Both the position numbers and the translations under genes were made by a program. The notes beneath the pieces are model-generated. The model was not told the DNA's origin, made no database searches, and saw nothing but the letters and a program-made list of their open reading frames with translations. Shown one piece after another: positions 1-9,118 of a stretch of DNA of 64,000 nt. Position 1 is the first letter of the stretch; each line of letters begins with the position of its first letter. Source of the stretch: Nocardioides pini (GTDB taxonomy: Bacteria; Actinomycetota; Actinomycetes; Propionibacteriales; Nocardioidaceae); the NCBI RefSeq assembly GCF_026712185.1, contig NZ_JAPPUX010000001.1, forward strand, positions 1,054,001 through 1,118,000, in the 5' to 3' direction.

Positions 1-399
1 CTCGAGGGTGGTGATGAGCCGGCGCCCCTGCTTGTTGAGCCGGAGGTCGTCGTCGCCGACCAGGAGCACCGTCGCGCCCCGGCGCTGGGCCGCGAGGATC
101 GCGTCGGTCGGCGGCCTGATGTCCCAGCGGAACATCGCGATGCGGATGGTGTCGCCCGGGCCGGCGGTGTCGAAGAGCCGGCTCGGGCGGTCGAGCACCG
201 TCGGGTCACCGGGGACCGTGGGTGGGGAGGTGAAGCACACCTCGATCCCGGCCTGCGCCTGGCAGCCGCTCTTGCCCGCCGGCTTCTCCGCGACCCCTGC
301 CGGGCGGGCGACCGACGGGGCAGCGGGCGTGGTCGCGGCCATCAGGGGCGTCGCGAGGCAGAGCGACGCCGCGGCGAGGAGGAGGCTTCGGATGCGCAC
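1..399 (-). CDS. secreted phospholipase D-like protein, truncated by window edge
   Basis: Reads leftward off the window, so only the first 133 codons are visible. The start is GTG, followed by a short Arg-rich n-region and a hydrophobic stretch (SLLLAAASLCLATPLMAA) that looks like a Sec signal peptide. The mature part has GDTIRIAMFRWDIRP and then RRGATVLLVGDDD, the strand pattern of the first half of a PLD-family (HKD) domain. The HKD catalytic motifs would lie beyond the edge and cannot be checked. An alternative GTG lies two codons upstream at 405. The family call is by resemblance only. Confidence 0.6.
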   Translation of the reverse strand, partial: MRIRSLLLAAASLCLATPLMAATTPAAPSVARPAGVAEKPAGKSGCQAQAGIEVCFTSPPTVPGDPTVLDRPSRLFDTAGPGDTIRIAMFRWDIRPPTDAILAAQRRGATVLLVGDDDLRLNKQGRRLITTLE

Positions 400-406
400 G
401 GACACC

Positions 407-413
407 TACCCTA
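407..413. promoter_or_regulatory. overlapping divergent -10 elements
   Basis: TACCCT on the plus strand (407-412) and TAGGGT on the minus strand (413-408) are the same seven base pairs read both ways. The plus hexamer lies six bases before the ATG at 419 and the minus one eight bases before the GTG at 399, so one symmetric element could give leaderless transcripts in both directions. Confidence 0.5.
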
Positions 414-418
414 GGGAC

Positions 419-673
419 ATGCCACCGACCAGCGAGCCCGTCGACGTCCCGATCCGTGACGAGTCGATCCGGCTGGGCCAGTTCCTCAAGCTCGCGAACC
501 TCGTCGAGTCCGGTGCGGAGGCGAAGCCGGTGATCGCCGACGGGGCCGTGCAGGTCAACGGTGACGTCGAGACGCGGAGGGGCCGCCAGCTCGTCCCCGG
601 TGACGTGGTCACGCTGGGCGGGCTGGCGGCCCGTGTCGCCACCGGGGAGGTCGAGATCGACGTCCCCTGGTGA
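419..673 (+). CDS. S4-domain RNA-binding protein (YbcJ/YaaA-like)
   Basis: An 84-residue protein that is essentially one S4 fold. IRLGQFLKLANLVESGAEAK is followed by PVIADGAVQVNGDVETRRGR, the alpha-L motif in which IxxGxVxVNGxxxxRRGxxL contacts RNA. Small stand-alone S4 proteins of this kind are thought to bind structured RNA or ribosomal particles; the target is unknown. ATG 419 is chosen because a TACCCT hexamer sits six bases upstream, fitting a leaderless mRNA. Divergent from the PLD-like gene with 19 bp between the starts. Confidence 0.85.
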   Translation: MPPTSEPVDVPIRDESIRLGQFLKLANLVESGAEAKPVIADGAVQVNGDVETRRGRQLVPGDVVTLGGLAARVATGEVEIDVPW

Positions 674-708
674 AGGTGGTGGCGACGGTGGGGTGAAGCG
701 TCCCCCGA

Positions 709-1521
709 CTACTTCACCTCACGGGTGAGCACCCGGTAGGTGCCCACGACCAGGGGGAGCACGACCCAGACGCCGGACGCCGTCGCCAGCTGGGCCCAGT
801 CCTGACCCGCCATCTCGCCGGCGAACAGCGGCTGGGTCACCGCGTCCAGGTTGAGCCACTTCCCGGCGTCCTGGAGCGAGGAGATGGCCATCGTGGCGAT
901 CGACCACAGGGTCGGGAGGACCAGCACGGACACGATGGCGACCGGGGTGTTGAGGAACAGCAGCCCGAACGCGACGCCCTGCAGGACGTAGATCATCAGG
1001 GCGAGCACGAGTCCACCGCCGACCGCGGCGGTGAGGTCCCACTCGCCGGTGCCGCCGACGACGTTGGCCAGCGCCGAGGCCGCGACGGCCGCGACGAGGA
1101 CGACGGCGGCCAGGGCGAGGGCAGCGAGAGCCTTGGCGAGCACGACCCGGCCGCGGCGCGGCTCGAGGGTGAAGGTGACCAGCCCCGTGCGCTGCGTCCA
1201 CTCCGCGGTCGCGGCCATGATCCCCAGGACCGGGAGGAGCATCGCGAGCGGCAGCGTCGAGAGCTCGAGCAGGCCGCGGAACGACGCGTCCTCGGCGGGA
1301 CCCCAGATGAGGAACGCCGCCAGGATGATCGCCGCGGCGCCGGCCATCACGATGACCATCCACCGCCCGGCGCGGGTGTCGACCATCTTGCGGAGCTCGG
1401 CCTGGAAGGTCCGGGAGAACGGGACGCCGGGACTGCCCGCGAGCGCGCTCGGAGCGTGGGGGCGTACGCCGTCGGGGGTCCCGCCGACGGCCGGTGCGGT
1501 GGTGTCGGTGGGCGTGCTCAT
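709..1521 (-). CDS. ABC transporter permease (ABC-2 type)
   Basis: A 270-residue integral membrane protein with about six hydrophobic segments after a 35-residue cytoplasmic leader; the first is in MVIVMAGAAAIILAAFLIW. The leader contains FQAELRKMVDTRAGRWM, the amphipathic entry helix usual in ABC-2 permeases. Its ATG overlaps the stop of the ATPase gene by four bases (ATGA), so the two are translationally coupled as an exporter. The substrate cannot be told. The histidine kinase and response regulator run divergently from the ATPase, an arrangement common for exporters of peptides, lantibiotics or drugs in actinobacteria. Confidence 0.85.
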   Translation of the reverse strand: MSTPTDTTAPAVGGTPDGVRPHAPSALAGSPGVPFSRTFQAELRKMVDTRAGRWMVIVMAGAAAIILAAFLIWGPAEDASFRGLLELSTLPLAMLLPVLGIMAATAEWTQRTGLVTFTLEPRRGRVVLAKALAALALAAVVLVAAVAASALANVVGGTGEWDLTAAVGGGLVLALMIYVLQGVAFGLLFLNTPVAIVSVLVLPTLWSIATMAISSLQDAGKWLNLDAVTQPLFAGEMAGQDWAQLATASGVWVVLPLVVGTYRVLTREVK

Positions 1522-2414
1522 GCTGCGTCTCCTTCACGAGAGGTGGCGGCCGTGAGGCCGAGGAACATCTCCTCCAGGCCCTCCGAGCCGCCGGAGCGCA
1601 GCTCGAGGAGGACGACGGACTCGCGGGCGGCGATCTCGCCGACCACGCGCGGCTCGGCCTCGACGACCAGGCCCGACCCGGTGCGGGAGACCGGCACGTC
1701 CGCGGCCTGGAGCAGCTGGACGAGGCGGGCGTCGTCGGTGGACGACACCGACGTGCCGCCGCGGCTGAGGAGCTCCTCCTTGGAGCCCATCGCGACGATC
1801 CGGCCTCGTCCGATCATGACGAGGTCGTCGGCGACGATCTGCACCTCGTGGAGCAGGTGGCTGGAGAGGAGCACGGTCCCGCCGCCGTCGGCGAAGCGCC
1901 GCAGCAGCCCACGCATCCAGTGGATGCCCTGCGGGTCGAGGCCGTTGGCCGGTTCGTCGAGGACGAGCACCTGCGGCTCGCCGAGGAGCGCGGCGGCGAT
2001 GCCGAGGCGCTGGCGCATGCCGAGGGAGTAGTTGCGGACCCGGCGCCCGGCCTCCTCGTCGGTGAGGCCGACGAGCGCGAGCGCCTCCTCGACGCGGGCC
2101 TTCGACACGCCGATCGACACCGCTGCGACCCGCAGCACCTCGCGGCCGGTGCGGCCGGGGTGCTGGGCGGACGCGTCGAGCATGACGCCGACCTGGCGGC
2201 CGGGGTTGTGCAGCTCGCGGTAGGGCTGGCCCAGGATGGTCGTGCGGCCCGAGGTGGGCGGCGTGAGCCCGGTCATCATCCGCATCGCGGTGGACTTGCC
2301 GGCGCCGTTGGGTCCGAGGAAGCCGACCACGCTGCCGGGGCGGACCTCGAAGGAGATGTCGTCGACGGCGGTGAAGCCGCCGTAGCGCTTGGTGAGGTTC
2401 TCGACTCTGATCAT
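1518..2414 (-). CDS. ABC transporter ATP-binding protein
   Basis: 298 residues beginning MIRVENLTKRYGG. Walker A is GPNGAGKST, the signature loop is YSLGMRQRLGIA and Walker B is VLVLDEPANGLDP, followed by the switch His in LLSSHLLHEV. The C-terminal 80 residues are the variable extension of the CcmA/DrrA-type exporter ATPases. ATG 2414 is preferred over an in-frame start further upstream because homology to the family begins here and a GGAG lies seven bases upstream. Co-transcribed with the permease it overlaps. Confidence 0.93.
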   Translation of the reverse strand: MIRVENLTKRYGGFTAVDDISFEVRPGSVVGFLGPNGAGKSTAMRMMTGLTPPTSGRTTILGQPYRELHNPGRQVGVMLDASAQHPGRTGREVLRVAAVSIGVSKARVEEALALVGLTDEEAGRRVRNYSLGMRQRLGIAAALLGEPQVLVLDEPANGLDPQGIHWMRGLLRRFADGGGTVLLSSHLLHEVQIVADDLVMIGRGRIVAMGSKEELLSRGGTSVSSTDDARLVQLLQAADVPVSRTGSGLVVEAEPRVVGEIAARESVVLLELRSGGSEGLEEMFLGLTAATSREGDAA

Positions 2415-2541
2415 GGCTCCAGCCTCGCGGCGACGACCGCGCCGGGGCATCGGGCGCAGGGGTCGTCGGGGTCCGACCTGGGTATCGCCCCGCGCCCCGC
2501 GACGACACCTTGGTCGGACGCGGGCGTGGCGGTCGTGCGCC

Positions 2542-2547
2542 TAGGGT
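2542..2547 (+). promoter_or_regulatory. -10 hexamer TAGGGT for the histidine kinase
   Basis: TAGGGT lies seven bases before ATG 2555 with no Shine-Dalgarno sequence, indicating leaderless transcription and setting the start. Confidence 0.55.
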
Positions 2548-2554
2548 CGGTGCC

Positions 2555-3718
2555 ATGGTGGGGACGGGCCGGCTGGCAGCGACCTGGCGCTACGCGCTCG
2601 CGGCCCTGATCAGCCTGGTCGCGTGGGGTGTCCCGCTGGTCACCGCCTCGGACCGGGGGCCGGACTCCCTCGTCCTGTGGTGGCTCGTCGGCGACCCGCT
2701 GCTCGGGCTGCTGTCGTTCGTGCTGATCCGCTGGCGGCACCGTCGGACGGCGCTCGTCGCCGGCCTGCTGATGGCGTTCTCCTTCGTCTCCGCGTCCAGC
2801 GCCGGGCCGGCGTCGTGGATCATCGGGTCGATCGCCTCCCACCGCCGCTGGCGGCTCCTCGCGGTCGTGGCGCCCCTCAACGTGCTCGCCGGGATCGTGC
2901 AGGAGCGGGTCGGGGTCACCCAGGACCCCCTGCCGCTGTGGGCCTCGACGGCCTTCGGCTGCCTCGTCGTGGGCATCCTGACCGCCACCGGCTACGCGAT
3001 GGGCGCCCAGCGCGAGCTCGTCGACTCCTACCGGGAGCGCGCGTTGACCGCCGAGCGCGAGCAGCAGGCGCGCGTCGCGCAGGCCCGCGCCGCCGAGCGC
3101 ACCCGCATCGCGCGCGAGATGCACGACGTGCTCGCCCACCGGATCTCGCTGGTGGCGATGCACGCCGGTGCGCTCGGCTACCGCACCGACCTGAGCGAGG
3201 AGGAGCGGACGAGCGCCGCGAAGTCGATCGAGGACAACGCGCACCGGGCCCTCACCGACCTCCGGGCCGTGCTCGGCGTGCTCCGCGACCCGACGCAGCC
3301 CGCGAACGCCGTGCCCGAACGGCCCCAGCCCGGGATCGACGACATCGCGACGCTGGTGGCGGAGGAGAAGTCCGGCGGGATGCGCGTGCGCCTGTCCAAC
3401 CGTGTCGAGGACGACGTGCCCGCGGCCGCGGGCCGGACGGCGTACCGGATCGTGCAGGAGGCACTGACCAACGTGCGCAAGCACGCACCGGGCACCGCGG
3501 TCACGGTGGACGTGGCCGGGTCGCAGGACGACGGCCTCGTCATCGGCGTGCGCAACGCCGCGCCGGTCGGCCCGGCAGCAGCGCCGGTCCTCCCGGCGTC
3601 GGGGCTGGGCCTGCTGGGCCTGGCCGAGCGGGCTGCCCTGGCGGGCGGCCGGATCAGCCACGGCACCGACCCGGGCGGCGGCTACGCGGTGCGGGCGTGG
3701 ATACCGTGGGACGCGTGA
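2555..3718 (+). CDS. sensor histidine kinase, NarL-partner type (HisKA_3)
   Basis: 387 residues. Four or five hydrophobic helices fill roughly residues 10-150 with almost no extracytoplasmic loop, the layout of an intramembrane-sensing kinase. A linker helix leads into ERTRIAREMHDVLAHRISLV, where the His of REMHD is the phosphorylation site. The ATPase domain shows the N box in AYRIVQEALTNVRKHAPG and the G box in GLGLLGLAERAALAGG. The stop overlaps the start of the response regulator (GTGA), so the pair forms one operon, divergent from the ABC exporter it may control by sensing the transporter's substrate. Confidence 0.92.
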   Translation: MVGTGRLAATWRYALAALISLVAWGVPLVTASDRGPDSLVLWWLVGDPLLGLLSFVLIRWRHRRTALVAGLLMAFSFVSASSAGPASWIIGSIASHRRWRLLAVVAPLNVLAGIVQERVGVTQDPLPLWASTAFGCLVVGILTATGYAMGAQRELVDSYRERALTAEREQQARVAQARAAERTRIAREMHDVLAHRISLVAMHAGALGYRTDLSEEERTSAAKSIEDNAHRALTDLRAVLGVLRDPTQPANAVPERPQPGIDDIATLVAEEKSGGMRVRLSNRVEDDVPAAAGRTAYRIVQEALTNVRKHAPGTAVTVDVAGSQDDGLVIGVRNAAPVGPAAAPVLPASGLGLLGLAERAALAGGRISHGTDPGGGYAVRAWIPWDA

Positions 3719-4398
3719 CGGGATCGAGCGGCGGGGGTGTGGTGCGGCTCGTCGTGGTCGACGACGACCCCATGGTGCGGGCGGCGCTGCGGATGATGCT
3801 CGGGGGCGACTCCGGACTGGCCGTCGTGGCGGAGGCGGGCGACGGCGAGGAGGCGCTGCGGGTCGTGCCGGGCGCGGACGCCGACGTGGTCCTGATGGAC
3901 ATCCGGATGCCGGTGCGCGACGGGCTCAGCGCCACCGAGGAGCTGCTGGCCGCCGACCCGGGCCTCAAGGTCATCGTGCTGACGACCTTCGACACCGACG
4001 ACCTGGTGCTGCGTGCCCTGCGGCTCGGCGCGGCGGGCTTCCTGCTGAAGGACACCCCGCCCGCGAGGCTCGTCGAGGCGATCCGCACCGTGGCCTCCGG
4101 TCAGCCGATGCTCTCGCCGAGCGTCACCGCCCAGCTGATCGCCGCCGTCACCCGCGACGGCCGGGACGGCCACGAGCAGGTCCGCACCCGGTCCGCGCGC
4201 GCTGCCCTCGACGGCCTCACCGACCGTGAGCGGGACGTGGCGCACGCCGTCGCCCGCGGCCTCAGCAACGCCGACATCGCCGCCGAGCTCTACATGGGCG
4301 TGCCGACGGTGAAGACCCACGTCGGGCGGCTGTTCACCAAGCTGGGCGTCGAGAACCGGGTGCAGGTCGCGATCCTGGTCCACGACGCCCAGGCGTAG
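3715..4398 (+). CDS. NarL/FixJ-family response regulator
   Basis: 227 residues. The receiver domain starts VVRLVVVDDDPMVRAALRM, with acidic pocket DDD and phospho-acceptor Asp in ADVVLMDIRMPVRDG. The switch Thr lies in VIVLTTFDTDD and Lys in GFLLKDTPP. The C-terminal LuxR-type helix-turn-helix is LTDRERDVAHAVARGLSNAD, continued by IAAELYMGVPTVKTHVGRLF. The GTG start overlaps the kinase stop by four bases. The likely target is the divergent exporter operon, inferred from position only. Confidence 0.93.
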   Translation: MTGSSGGGVVRLVVVDDDPMVRAALRMMLGGDSGLAVVAEAGDGEEALRVVPGADADVVLMDIRMPVRDGLSATEELLAADPGLKVIVLTTFDTDDLVLRALRLGAAGFLLKDTPPARLVEAIRTVASGQPMLSPSVTAQLIAAVTRDGRDGHEQVRTRSARAALDGLTDRERDVAHAVARGLSNADIAAELYMGVPTVKTHVGRLFTKLGVENRVQVAILVHDAQA

Positions 4399-4417
4399 GT
4401 GTGCCCTCAGCGGATCG

Positions 4418-4789
4418 TCAGCGGACCTCGAGCAGGTCCACCACGAAGATCAGCGTCTCGCCGGGCTTGATGACGCCGCCGGCGCCGCGGTCGCCGTAGC
4501 CGAGGTGCGGCGGGATGACCAGACGGCGGCGGCCGCCGACCTTCATGCCCTGCACGCCGGTGTCCCAGCCGGAAATGACCTGGCCGATGCCGAGGCGGAA
4601 CTGCAGCGGCGTGCCGCGGTTGTAGGACGCGTCGAACTCCTCGCCCGAGGAGTGGGCGACGCCGACGTAGTGGACCGAGACGGTGGAGCCGGACGTGGCC
4701 TCGGCGCCGTCTCCCTCGACGAGGTCGGTGACCTCGAGGTCGGCGGGCACGTCGCCCATGTGCGGGTCGACGTCGGGCTTCTCGCTCAC
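4418..4789 (-). CDS. FKBP-type peptidyl-prolyl cis-trans isomerase
   Basis: 123 residues covering one cytoplasmic FKBP domain, with VHYVGVAHSSGEEFDASYNR, then the active-site stretch QVISGWDTGVQGMKVGGRRR, LVIPPHLGYGDRGAG and TLIFVVDLLEVR. These contain the conserved Tyr, Phe, Asp, Trp and Tyr of the proline-binding pocket. GTG 4789 has GGAG five bases upstream and avoids running into the CBS gene, so it is preferred to the longer in-frame reading. The role is protein folding. There is no signal peptide. Confidence 0.95.
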   Translation of the reverse strand: MSEKPDVDPHMGDVPADLEVTDLVEGDGAEATSGSTVSVHYVGVAHSSGEEFDASYNRGTPLQFRLGIGQVISGWDTGVQGMKVGGRRRLVIPPHLGYGDRGAGGVIKPGETLIFVVDLLEVR

Positions 4790-4811
4790 GATTACTCCAA
4801 TCGATGGGGTG

Positions 4812-5243
4812 TCAGGTCTGGTGGACGTAGTGGTCGAGCTGGTCGCGCTCGAACTCGAGCTCACCGATCCGGTTCTTCACCACGTCACCGATGCTGATGA
4901 TGCCGGTCAGCCGTCCGTCGGCCACCACCGGGACGTGCCGGATGCGGTGCTCGGTCATCGTCTGCATCAGCTCGGTGAGGCCGTCGTCGCCCGCGCAGGT
5001 CCGCACCTCGGCGGTCATGATGGAGCTGACGGAGCTGTCCAGGACGCCGGCGTCCTCGTGCAGGCGGCGCACGACGTCGCGCTCGCTCACGATCCCGTCG
5101 ACCCGCTCGCCGTCCTGGCTCACCACCAGCGCGCCGACGTTGTGCTCGGCGAGCAGCGCGACCAGCTCGCGCACGGTGGCCTCCGGACCGATGGTCACCA
5201 CCACCTGGCTGCTCTTGTGCTGGATGACGTCCTTGATCTTCAT
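4812..5243 (-). CDS. CBS-domain pair protein
   Basis: 143 residues consisting of two CBS motifs. The first is around VRELVALLAEHNVGALVVS and GIVSERDVVRRL, the second around LTELMQTMTEHRIRHVPVV and GIISIGDVVKNRI. Stand-alone tandem CBS proteins bind adenosyl nucleotides and act as energy or redox sensors; the partner is not evident. It ends 22 bp before the FKBP start on the same strand and the two may be co-transcribed. Confidence 0.92.
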   Translation of the reverse strand: MKIKDVIQHKSSQVVVTIGPEATVRELVALLAEHNVGALVVSQDGERVDGIVSERDVVRRLHEDAGVLDSSVSSIMTAEVRTCAGDDGLTELMQTMTEHRIRHVPVVADGRLTGIISIGDVVKNRIGELEFERDQLDHYVHQT

Positions 5244-5340
5244 GATGCCCGCCTCTCGTCCCGCAGATCTGCTGAGAGGTCACCGTAGCCAAGCCGGGGA
5301 CCGAGGGACAGGGGCGAACGACCCGCCGCGGTCCGGCGCC

Positions 5341-6237
5341 TCAGTCCAGCACCGGAGGGGCCTGCCGGGCGCGCAGGCTGCTGACCGAGCCCGGCCCGCG
5401 GCGCGGCACGTCGGGGTCGGTGCCGTCGTCGGTGGCGCCGAGGAAGGAGAGCGCGGCGTCGTGCAGGTGGCCGTTGGAGGCCAGCGCGTTGCCGCCCCAC
5501 GGCCCGTCGGTGCCGTCGAGGGAGGTGAACCGGCCCCCGGCCTCGCGCACGATGACGTCGAGGGCCGCCATGTCGTAGAGCTCGAGCTCGGGTTCGGCGG
5601 CGATGTCGACGGCGCCCTCGGCGAGCAGCATGTAGGACCAGAAGTCGCCGTAGGCGCGGGTGCGCCAGCAGCGGCGCTGGAGCGAGACGAAGTCGTCGAG
5701 GCGGTCCCGCTCGTCCCACCCGGACAGCGAGGAGTAGCTCAGTGACGCGTCCTCGAGGCGGCGTACGTCGGACACCTCGCACTTCGTGGCCTTGAGCAGC
5801 GAGCGGCCCGTCCAGGCGCCGTTGCCCGTCGACGCCCACCACCGCCGCTGCAGCTGGGGCGCGGACACCACGCCCAGCACGACCTCGTCGTCGACGGCGA
5901 GCGCGATGAGGGTCGCCCAGACGGGCACCCCGCGCACGAAGTTCTTCGTGCCGTCGATCGGGTCGACGATCCACCGGCGCTGGCTGTGCCCGGTCGTGCC
6001 CTCCTCCTCGCCGATGACCGCGTCGCGGGAGCGGACCCGGGAGAGCGTGCGCCGGATGCCTTCCTCGACGGCCTTGTCGGCGTCGGTGACCGGCGTCAGG
6101 TCGGGCTTGCTCATGACGTGCAGGTCGAGCGCCTTGAAGCGGGCCTGGGTCAACGAGTCCGCGTCGTCGGCCAGGACGTGGGCCAGGCGCAGGTCGTCGG
6201 TGTAGTCGTGGGAACGAGCGGAGCCGGTGATGGGCAT
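5341..6237 (-). CDS. hisN: histidinol-phosphatase / inositol monophosphatase family
   Basis: 298 residues. The metal-dependent phosphatase motifs are complete: the VIGEEEG Glu pair, [15 protein letters not shown] (DPIDGT), and the C-terminal [17 protein letters not shown]. The sequence resembles actinobacterial HisN, which removes phosphate from histidinol phosphate, but inositol or other sugar phosphates are possible. About 40 residues rich in Pro and Arg follow the catalytic core and look disordered. ATG 6237 is chosen rather than GTG 6243 because TAGCCT at 6249-6244 then stands six bases upstream, as for a leaderless mRNA. Confidence 0.85.
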   Translation of the reverse strand: MPITGSARSHDYTDDLRLAHVLADDADSLTQARFKALDLHVMSKPDLTPVTDADKAVEEGIRRTLSRVRSRDAVIGEEEGTTGHSQRRWIVDPIDGTKNFVRGVPVWATLIALAVDDEVVLGVVSAPQLQRRWWASTGNGAWTGRSLLKATKCEVSDVRRLEDASLSYSSLSGWDERDRLDDFVSLQRRCWRTRAYGDFWSYMLLAEGAVDIAAEPELELYDMAALDVIVREAGGRFTSLDGTDGPWGGNALASNGHLHDAALSFLGATDDGTDPDVPRRGPGSVSSLRARQAPPVLD

Positions 6238-6243
6238 GTCCAC

Positions 6244-6272
6244 AGGCTATTCCCAGCGTCGCGCCCTAGCCT
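6244..6272. promoter_or_regulatory. divergent leaderless promoter pair
   Basis: TAGCCT occurs on both strands, at 6249-6244 (minus) and 6267-6272 (plus). Each is exactly six bases before an ATG (6237 and 6279), and the hexamers are 17 bp apart, so the two promoters share flanking DNA. This fixes the starts of both genes. Confidence 0.55.
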
Positions 6273-6278
6273 GCACGC

Positions 6279-6740
6279 ATGGAGCTCAACGGTGTGCCGC
6301 TGCACCCCCTCGTCGTGCACGCAGTCGTCGTCCTCGCACCGCTGGCGGCCCTGACCGGCCTGGTCCACGCCGCCGTGCCGAGGTGGCGCTGGTTGCTGCG
6401 CTGGCCGCTGGTGGTGCTCGCCGTGGCCGCGGCCGGCGCGTCGGTGCTGGCCACCCAGTCCGGCGAGTGGCTGCTCGAGTCGCGACCCGAGCTCGGCCCG
6501 ATCGTCGAGGAGCACGAGGAGCACGGGGAGCTCATGCGCAACGTCGCGCTCGGCTACGTCGTGCTGTCCGCGCTCGCGGCGTGGGCACTGGGCGGCGCCT
6601 CCGCGCTGGCGTCCGGGAGGGGTGCGCGCGAGACGCGCTTCGGCATCCCGGTCGCCGTGCTGCTGGCGGTGGGTGCCGTCGCCCTCCTGGTGACCGTCTA
6701 CCTGGCCGGGGACTCCGGCGCCGTGGCGGTCTGGGGGTAG
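6279..6740 (+). CDS. DUF2231-type integral membrane protein
   Basis: 153 residues with four hydrophobic helices. The opening ELNGVPLHPLVVHAVVVLAP is the hallmark of the DUF2231 family, where paired His residues lie in the first helix. Between helices two and three an acidic/His-rich loop (EEHEEHGELM) could bind metal or haem, but this is inference. No function is established for the family. Divergent from the HisN-like gene. Confidence 0.82.
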   Translation: MELNGVPLHPLVVHAVVVLAPLAALTGLVHAAVPRWRWLLRWPLVVLAVAAAGASVLATQSGEWLLESRPELGPIVEEHEEHGELMRNVALGYVVLSALAAWALGGASALASGRGARETRFGIPVAVLLAVGAVALLVTVYLAGDSGAVAVWG

Positions 6741-6758
6741 GTCCCGCGACGCGCCGCC

Positions 6759-7772
6759 CTACCAGTCGGTGGCGCTGCGCGCGGCGAGGAGGCGGCGGAA
6801 CGACTCGACCCGGTCGGGGTCGGCCTCGCCCGCCTCGACCGCCTCGTCGAGCCCGCACTCGGGCTCGTCGCTGCCGTGGGTGCAGCCACGGGGGCAGCTC
6901 TCGGTCATCTCGTCGAGGTCGGGGAAGGCCTCGATGAGGTTCTCCGGCTGCACGTGGGCGAGCCCGAACGACCGGATGCCGGGGGTGTCGATGATCCACC
7001 CGTCGCCACGACCGTCCGCCCCGGGCAGCTCGAGGAGGTAGGCGCTCGTCGAGGTGTGCCGGCCCCGGCCGGTCACGGCGTTGACGATGCCCACCTCGCG
7101 GCCGGCGTCGGGGACGAGCGCGTTGACGAGGGTCGACTTGCCGACCCCGCTGTGGCCCACCAGCACGCTGGTGCGTCCGCGCAGCCGGTCGCGCAGCTCG
7201 GTGAGGTCGCCGGCACCCTCGCCCTTGAGCTGGGTGACCACCCAGGGCACGCCGAGGGAGCGGTAGGTGGAGAGCAGCGTCTCGGGGTCGGCCAGGTCGG
7301 CCTTGGTCAGGCACAGCAGCGGCGCCATCCCGGCGTCGTACGCCGCCACGAGCGCGCGGTCGATCAGGCGCGGGCGGGGCTCCGGGTCGGCGAGCGCCGT
7401 CACGACCACCAGCTGGTCGGCGTTGGACACGATGACCCGCTCGACCGGGTCGTCGTCGTCAGCGGTGCGCCGCAGGGTCGTCGTGCGCTCGACGACCTCC
7501 ACGATGCGCGCCAGCGACCCGTCGGTGCCGCTGGTGTCGCCCACGACCCGCACCCGGTCGCCGACGACGACGCCCTTGCGGCCCAGCGGGCGGGACTTCA
7601 TCGCCATCACCCGGTGACCGTCGACGAGCAGCGTGAAGCGGCCGCGGTCGACGGTGACCACGCGTCCGTCGACGGCGTCGTCGTAGGTGGGTCGGTCCTT
7701 GGTGCGCGGCCGGGTGCGGCGGCGCGGGCGCTCGTAGTGCTCGTGGTCGTGCTCGGAGTAGCGACCCGTCAC
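6759..7772 (-). CDS. rsgA: ribosome small-subunit-dependent GTPase A
   Basis: 337 residues. This is a circularly permuted GTPase: an OB-fold (about residues 35-110), then the G4 motif LTKADL, G1 P-loop [12 protein letters not shown], and G3 DTPGIRSFG. The C-terminal zinc site is [15 protein letters not shown] (Cys-Cys-His-Cys). It acts in late maturation of the 30S subunit. A charged His/Arg-rich N-terminal tail precedes the OB domain. The GTG start overlaps the aroA stop by four bases (GTGA), so the two genes form one operon, the same pairing seen in mycobacteria. Confidence 0.95.
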   Translation of the reverse strand: MTGRYSEHDHEHYERPRRRTRPRTKDRPTYDDAVDGRVVTVDRGRFTLLVDGHRVMAMKSRPLGRKGVVVGDRVRVVGDTSGTDGSLARIVEVVERTTTLRRTADDDDPVERVIVSNADQLVVVTALADPEPRPRLIDRALVAAYDAGMAPLLCLTKADLADPETLLSTYRSLGVPWVVTQLKGEGAGDLTELRDRLRGRTSVLVGHSGVGKSTLVNALVPDAGREVGIVNAVTGRGRHTSTSAYLLELPGADGRGDGWIIDTPGIRSFGLAHVQPENLIEAFPDLDEMTESCPRGCTHGSDEPECGLDEAVEAGEADPDRVESFRRLLAARSATDW

Positions 7773-9100
7773 GGGGAGGTCCCGGCGGTCGTCGTGGCCG
7801 GCGCGCCGAGGTCTCCCGGCGTCCCGTGGACGGCCCGGCTCCACGCGGCGGCGAAGTCGGGGAACGTCTTGGACGTGGTGGCCACGTCCTCGACCAGCAC
7901 GTCGTCGACGGCGAGGCCGAGGATCACGCCCGCGTGGGCCATGCGGTGGTCGGCGTAGGTGTGGAACGTGCCGCCGTGCAGGGGCGCCGGCCGGATCGTG
8001 AGCCCGTCCTCGCGCTCGGTGATGTCGGACCCGAGCCGGCCGAGCTCGGTGGCCAGCGCGGTGATCCGGTCGGTCTCGTGGCCGCGGATGTGCGCGACCC
8101 CGCGGAGGTGGGAGGGGGAGTCGGCCAGCGCGCAGAGGGCGGCGACCGCCGGGGTCAGCTCGCCCACGTCGTGGAGGTCGAGGTCGACCCCGGTCAGGCG
8201 CGGTGGCCCGGTCACGGTGAGGTCGCCGTCGGCCAGGGTGACCTCGCACCCCATCAGCGTGAGGATCTCCCGCAGCTCGTCGCCGGGCTGCGTGGTGGCG
8301 GCGGGCCAGTCGGTGACGGTGACCCGTCCGCCCGTCGCGGCGGCGAGGGCGAGGAACGGCGCCGCGTTGGAGAGGTCGGGCTCGATGTCGTGGTCGACGG
8401 CGCGGACCGGGCCGGGCGCGACCGCCCAGCGGTTGGCGTCGCCGTCGTCGACCTCGACCCCGTGCTGCCGGAGCATCGCGACGGTCATCTCGATGTGCGG
8501 CAGCGACGGCACGGGCTTGCCCACGTGGCGCACGTCGACGCCGTCGTCGTAGCGGGCACCTGCGAGGAGCAGGGCGGAGACGAACTGCGAGGAGGCGCTG
8601 GCGTCGATCGTGACGGTCCCGCCGCGCACGGAGCCGGTGCCCCGGACCGCGAACGGGAGTGCGCCGCGCCCACCGTCGTCGACCCGCACCCCGAGGGTCT
8701 CCAGCGCGGTCAGCATCTGGCCGATCGGGCGGAGCCGCATGTGGGGGTCGCCGTCGAAGCGCACGGTGCCGTCCGCCAGCCCGACGACGGGCGGGACGAA
8801 GCGCATCACCGTGCCGGCGAGGCCGCAGTCGACGTCGGCGTCGCGGTCCCAGGGCGCGGGCGTGACGAGCCAGTCGCCGGCGCCGTGCCCGCCGGTGTCC
8901 TCGATGCGGGTGCCGAGCGAGCGCAGCGCGGCGGCCATCAGCAGCGTGTCGCGCGAGCGCAGCGGACGTCGTACGACGCTGGGGCCGTCGGCGACCGCGG
9001 CGAGGACGAGCGCGCGGTTGGTCAGCGACTTGCTCCCGGGCAGGGAGACGACCCGGTCGACGGGATCGGTGGGGCGCGGGGCCGGCCAGAGCTCACTCAC
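7769..9100 (-). CDS. aroA: 3-phosphoshikimate 1-carboxyvinyltransferase (EPSP synthase)
   Basis: 443 residues, full length. It condenses shikimate-3-phosphate with PEP in chorismate synthesis. The N-terminal [16 protein letters not shown] supplies the catalytic Lys and Ser; LAGTVMRF is the glycine-rich inhibitor-site loop and [15 protein letters not shown] is the second signature, with the C-terminal [11 protein letters not shown] 9100 is preceded by TAGGGT at six bases. First gene of the aroA-rsgA operon. Confidence 0.96.
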   Translation of the reverse strand: MSELWPAPRPTDPVDRVVSLPGSKSLTNRALVLAAVADGPSVVRRPLRSRDTLLMAAALRSLGTRIEDTGGHGAGDWLVTPAPWDRDADVDCGLAGTVMRFVPPVVGLADGTVRFDGDPHMRLRPIGQMLTALETLGVRVDDGGRGALPFAVRGTGSVRGGTVTIDASASSQFVSALLLAGARYDDGVDVRHVGKPVPSLPHIEMTVAMLRQHGVEVDDGDANRWAVAPGPVRAVDHDIEPDLSNAAPFLALAAATGGRVTVTDWPAATTQPGDELREILTLMGCEVTLADGDLTVTGPPRLTGVDLDLHDVGELTPAVAALCALADSPSHLRGVAHIRGHETDRITALATELGRLGSDITEREDGLTIRPAPLHGGTFHTYADHRMAHAGVILGLAVDDVLVEDVATTSKTFPDFAAAWSRAVHGTPGDLGAPATTTAGTSP

Positions 9101-9106
9101 CCGCGC

Positions 9107-9112
9107 ACCCTA
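9107..9112 (-). promoter_or_regulatory. -10 hexamer TAGGGT for aroA
   Basis: On the minus strand TAGGGT lies six bases before GTG 9100, in the 18 bp between the DoxX stop and the aroA start. It suggests aroA has its own leaderless promoter. Confidence 0.5.
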
Positions 9113-9118
9113 TCGAGG

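Noticed and set aside
2623..3714. Response regulator extended upstream through the kinase gene
   Set aside because: The kinase is real in the other frame; the regulator starts at GTG 3715 with the receiver domain.
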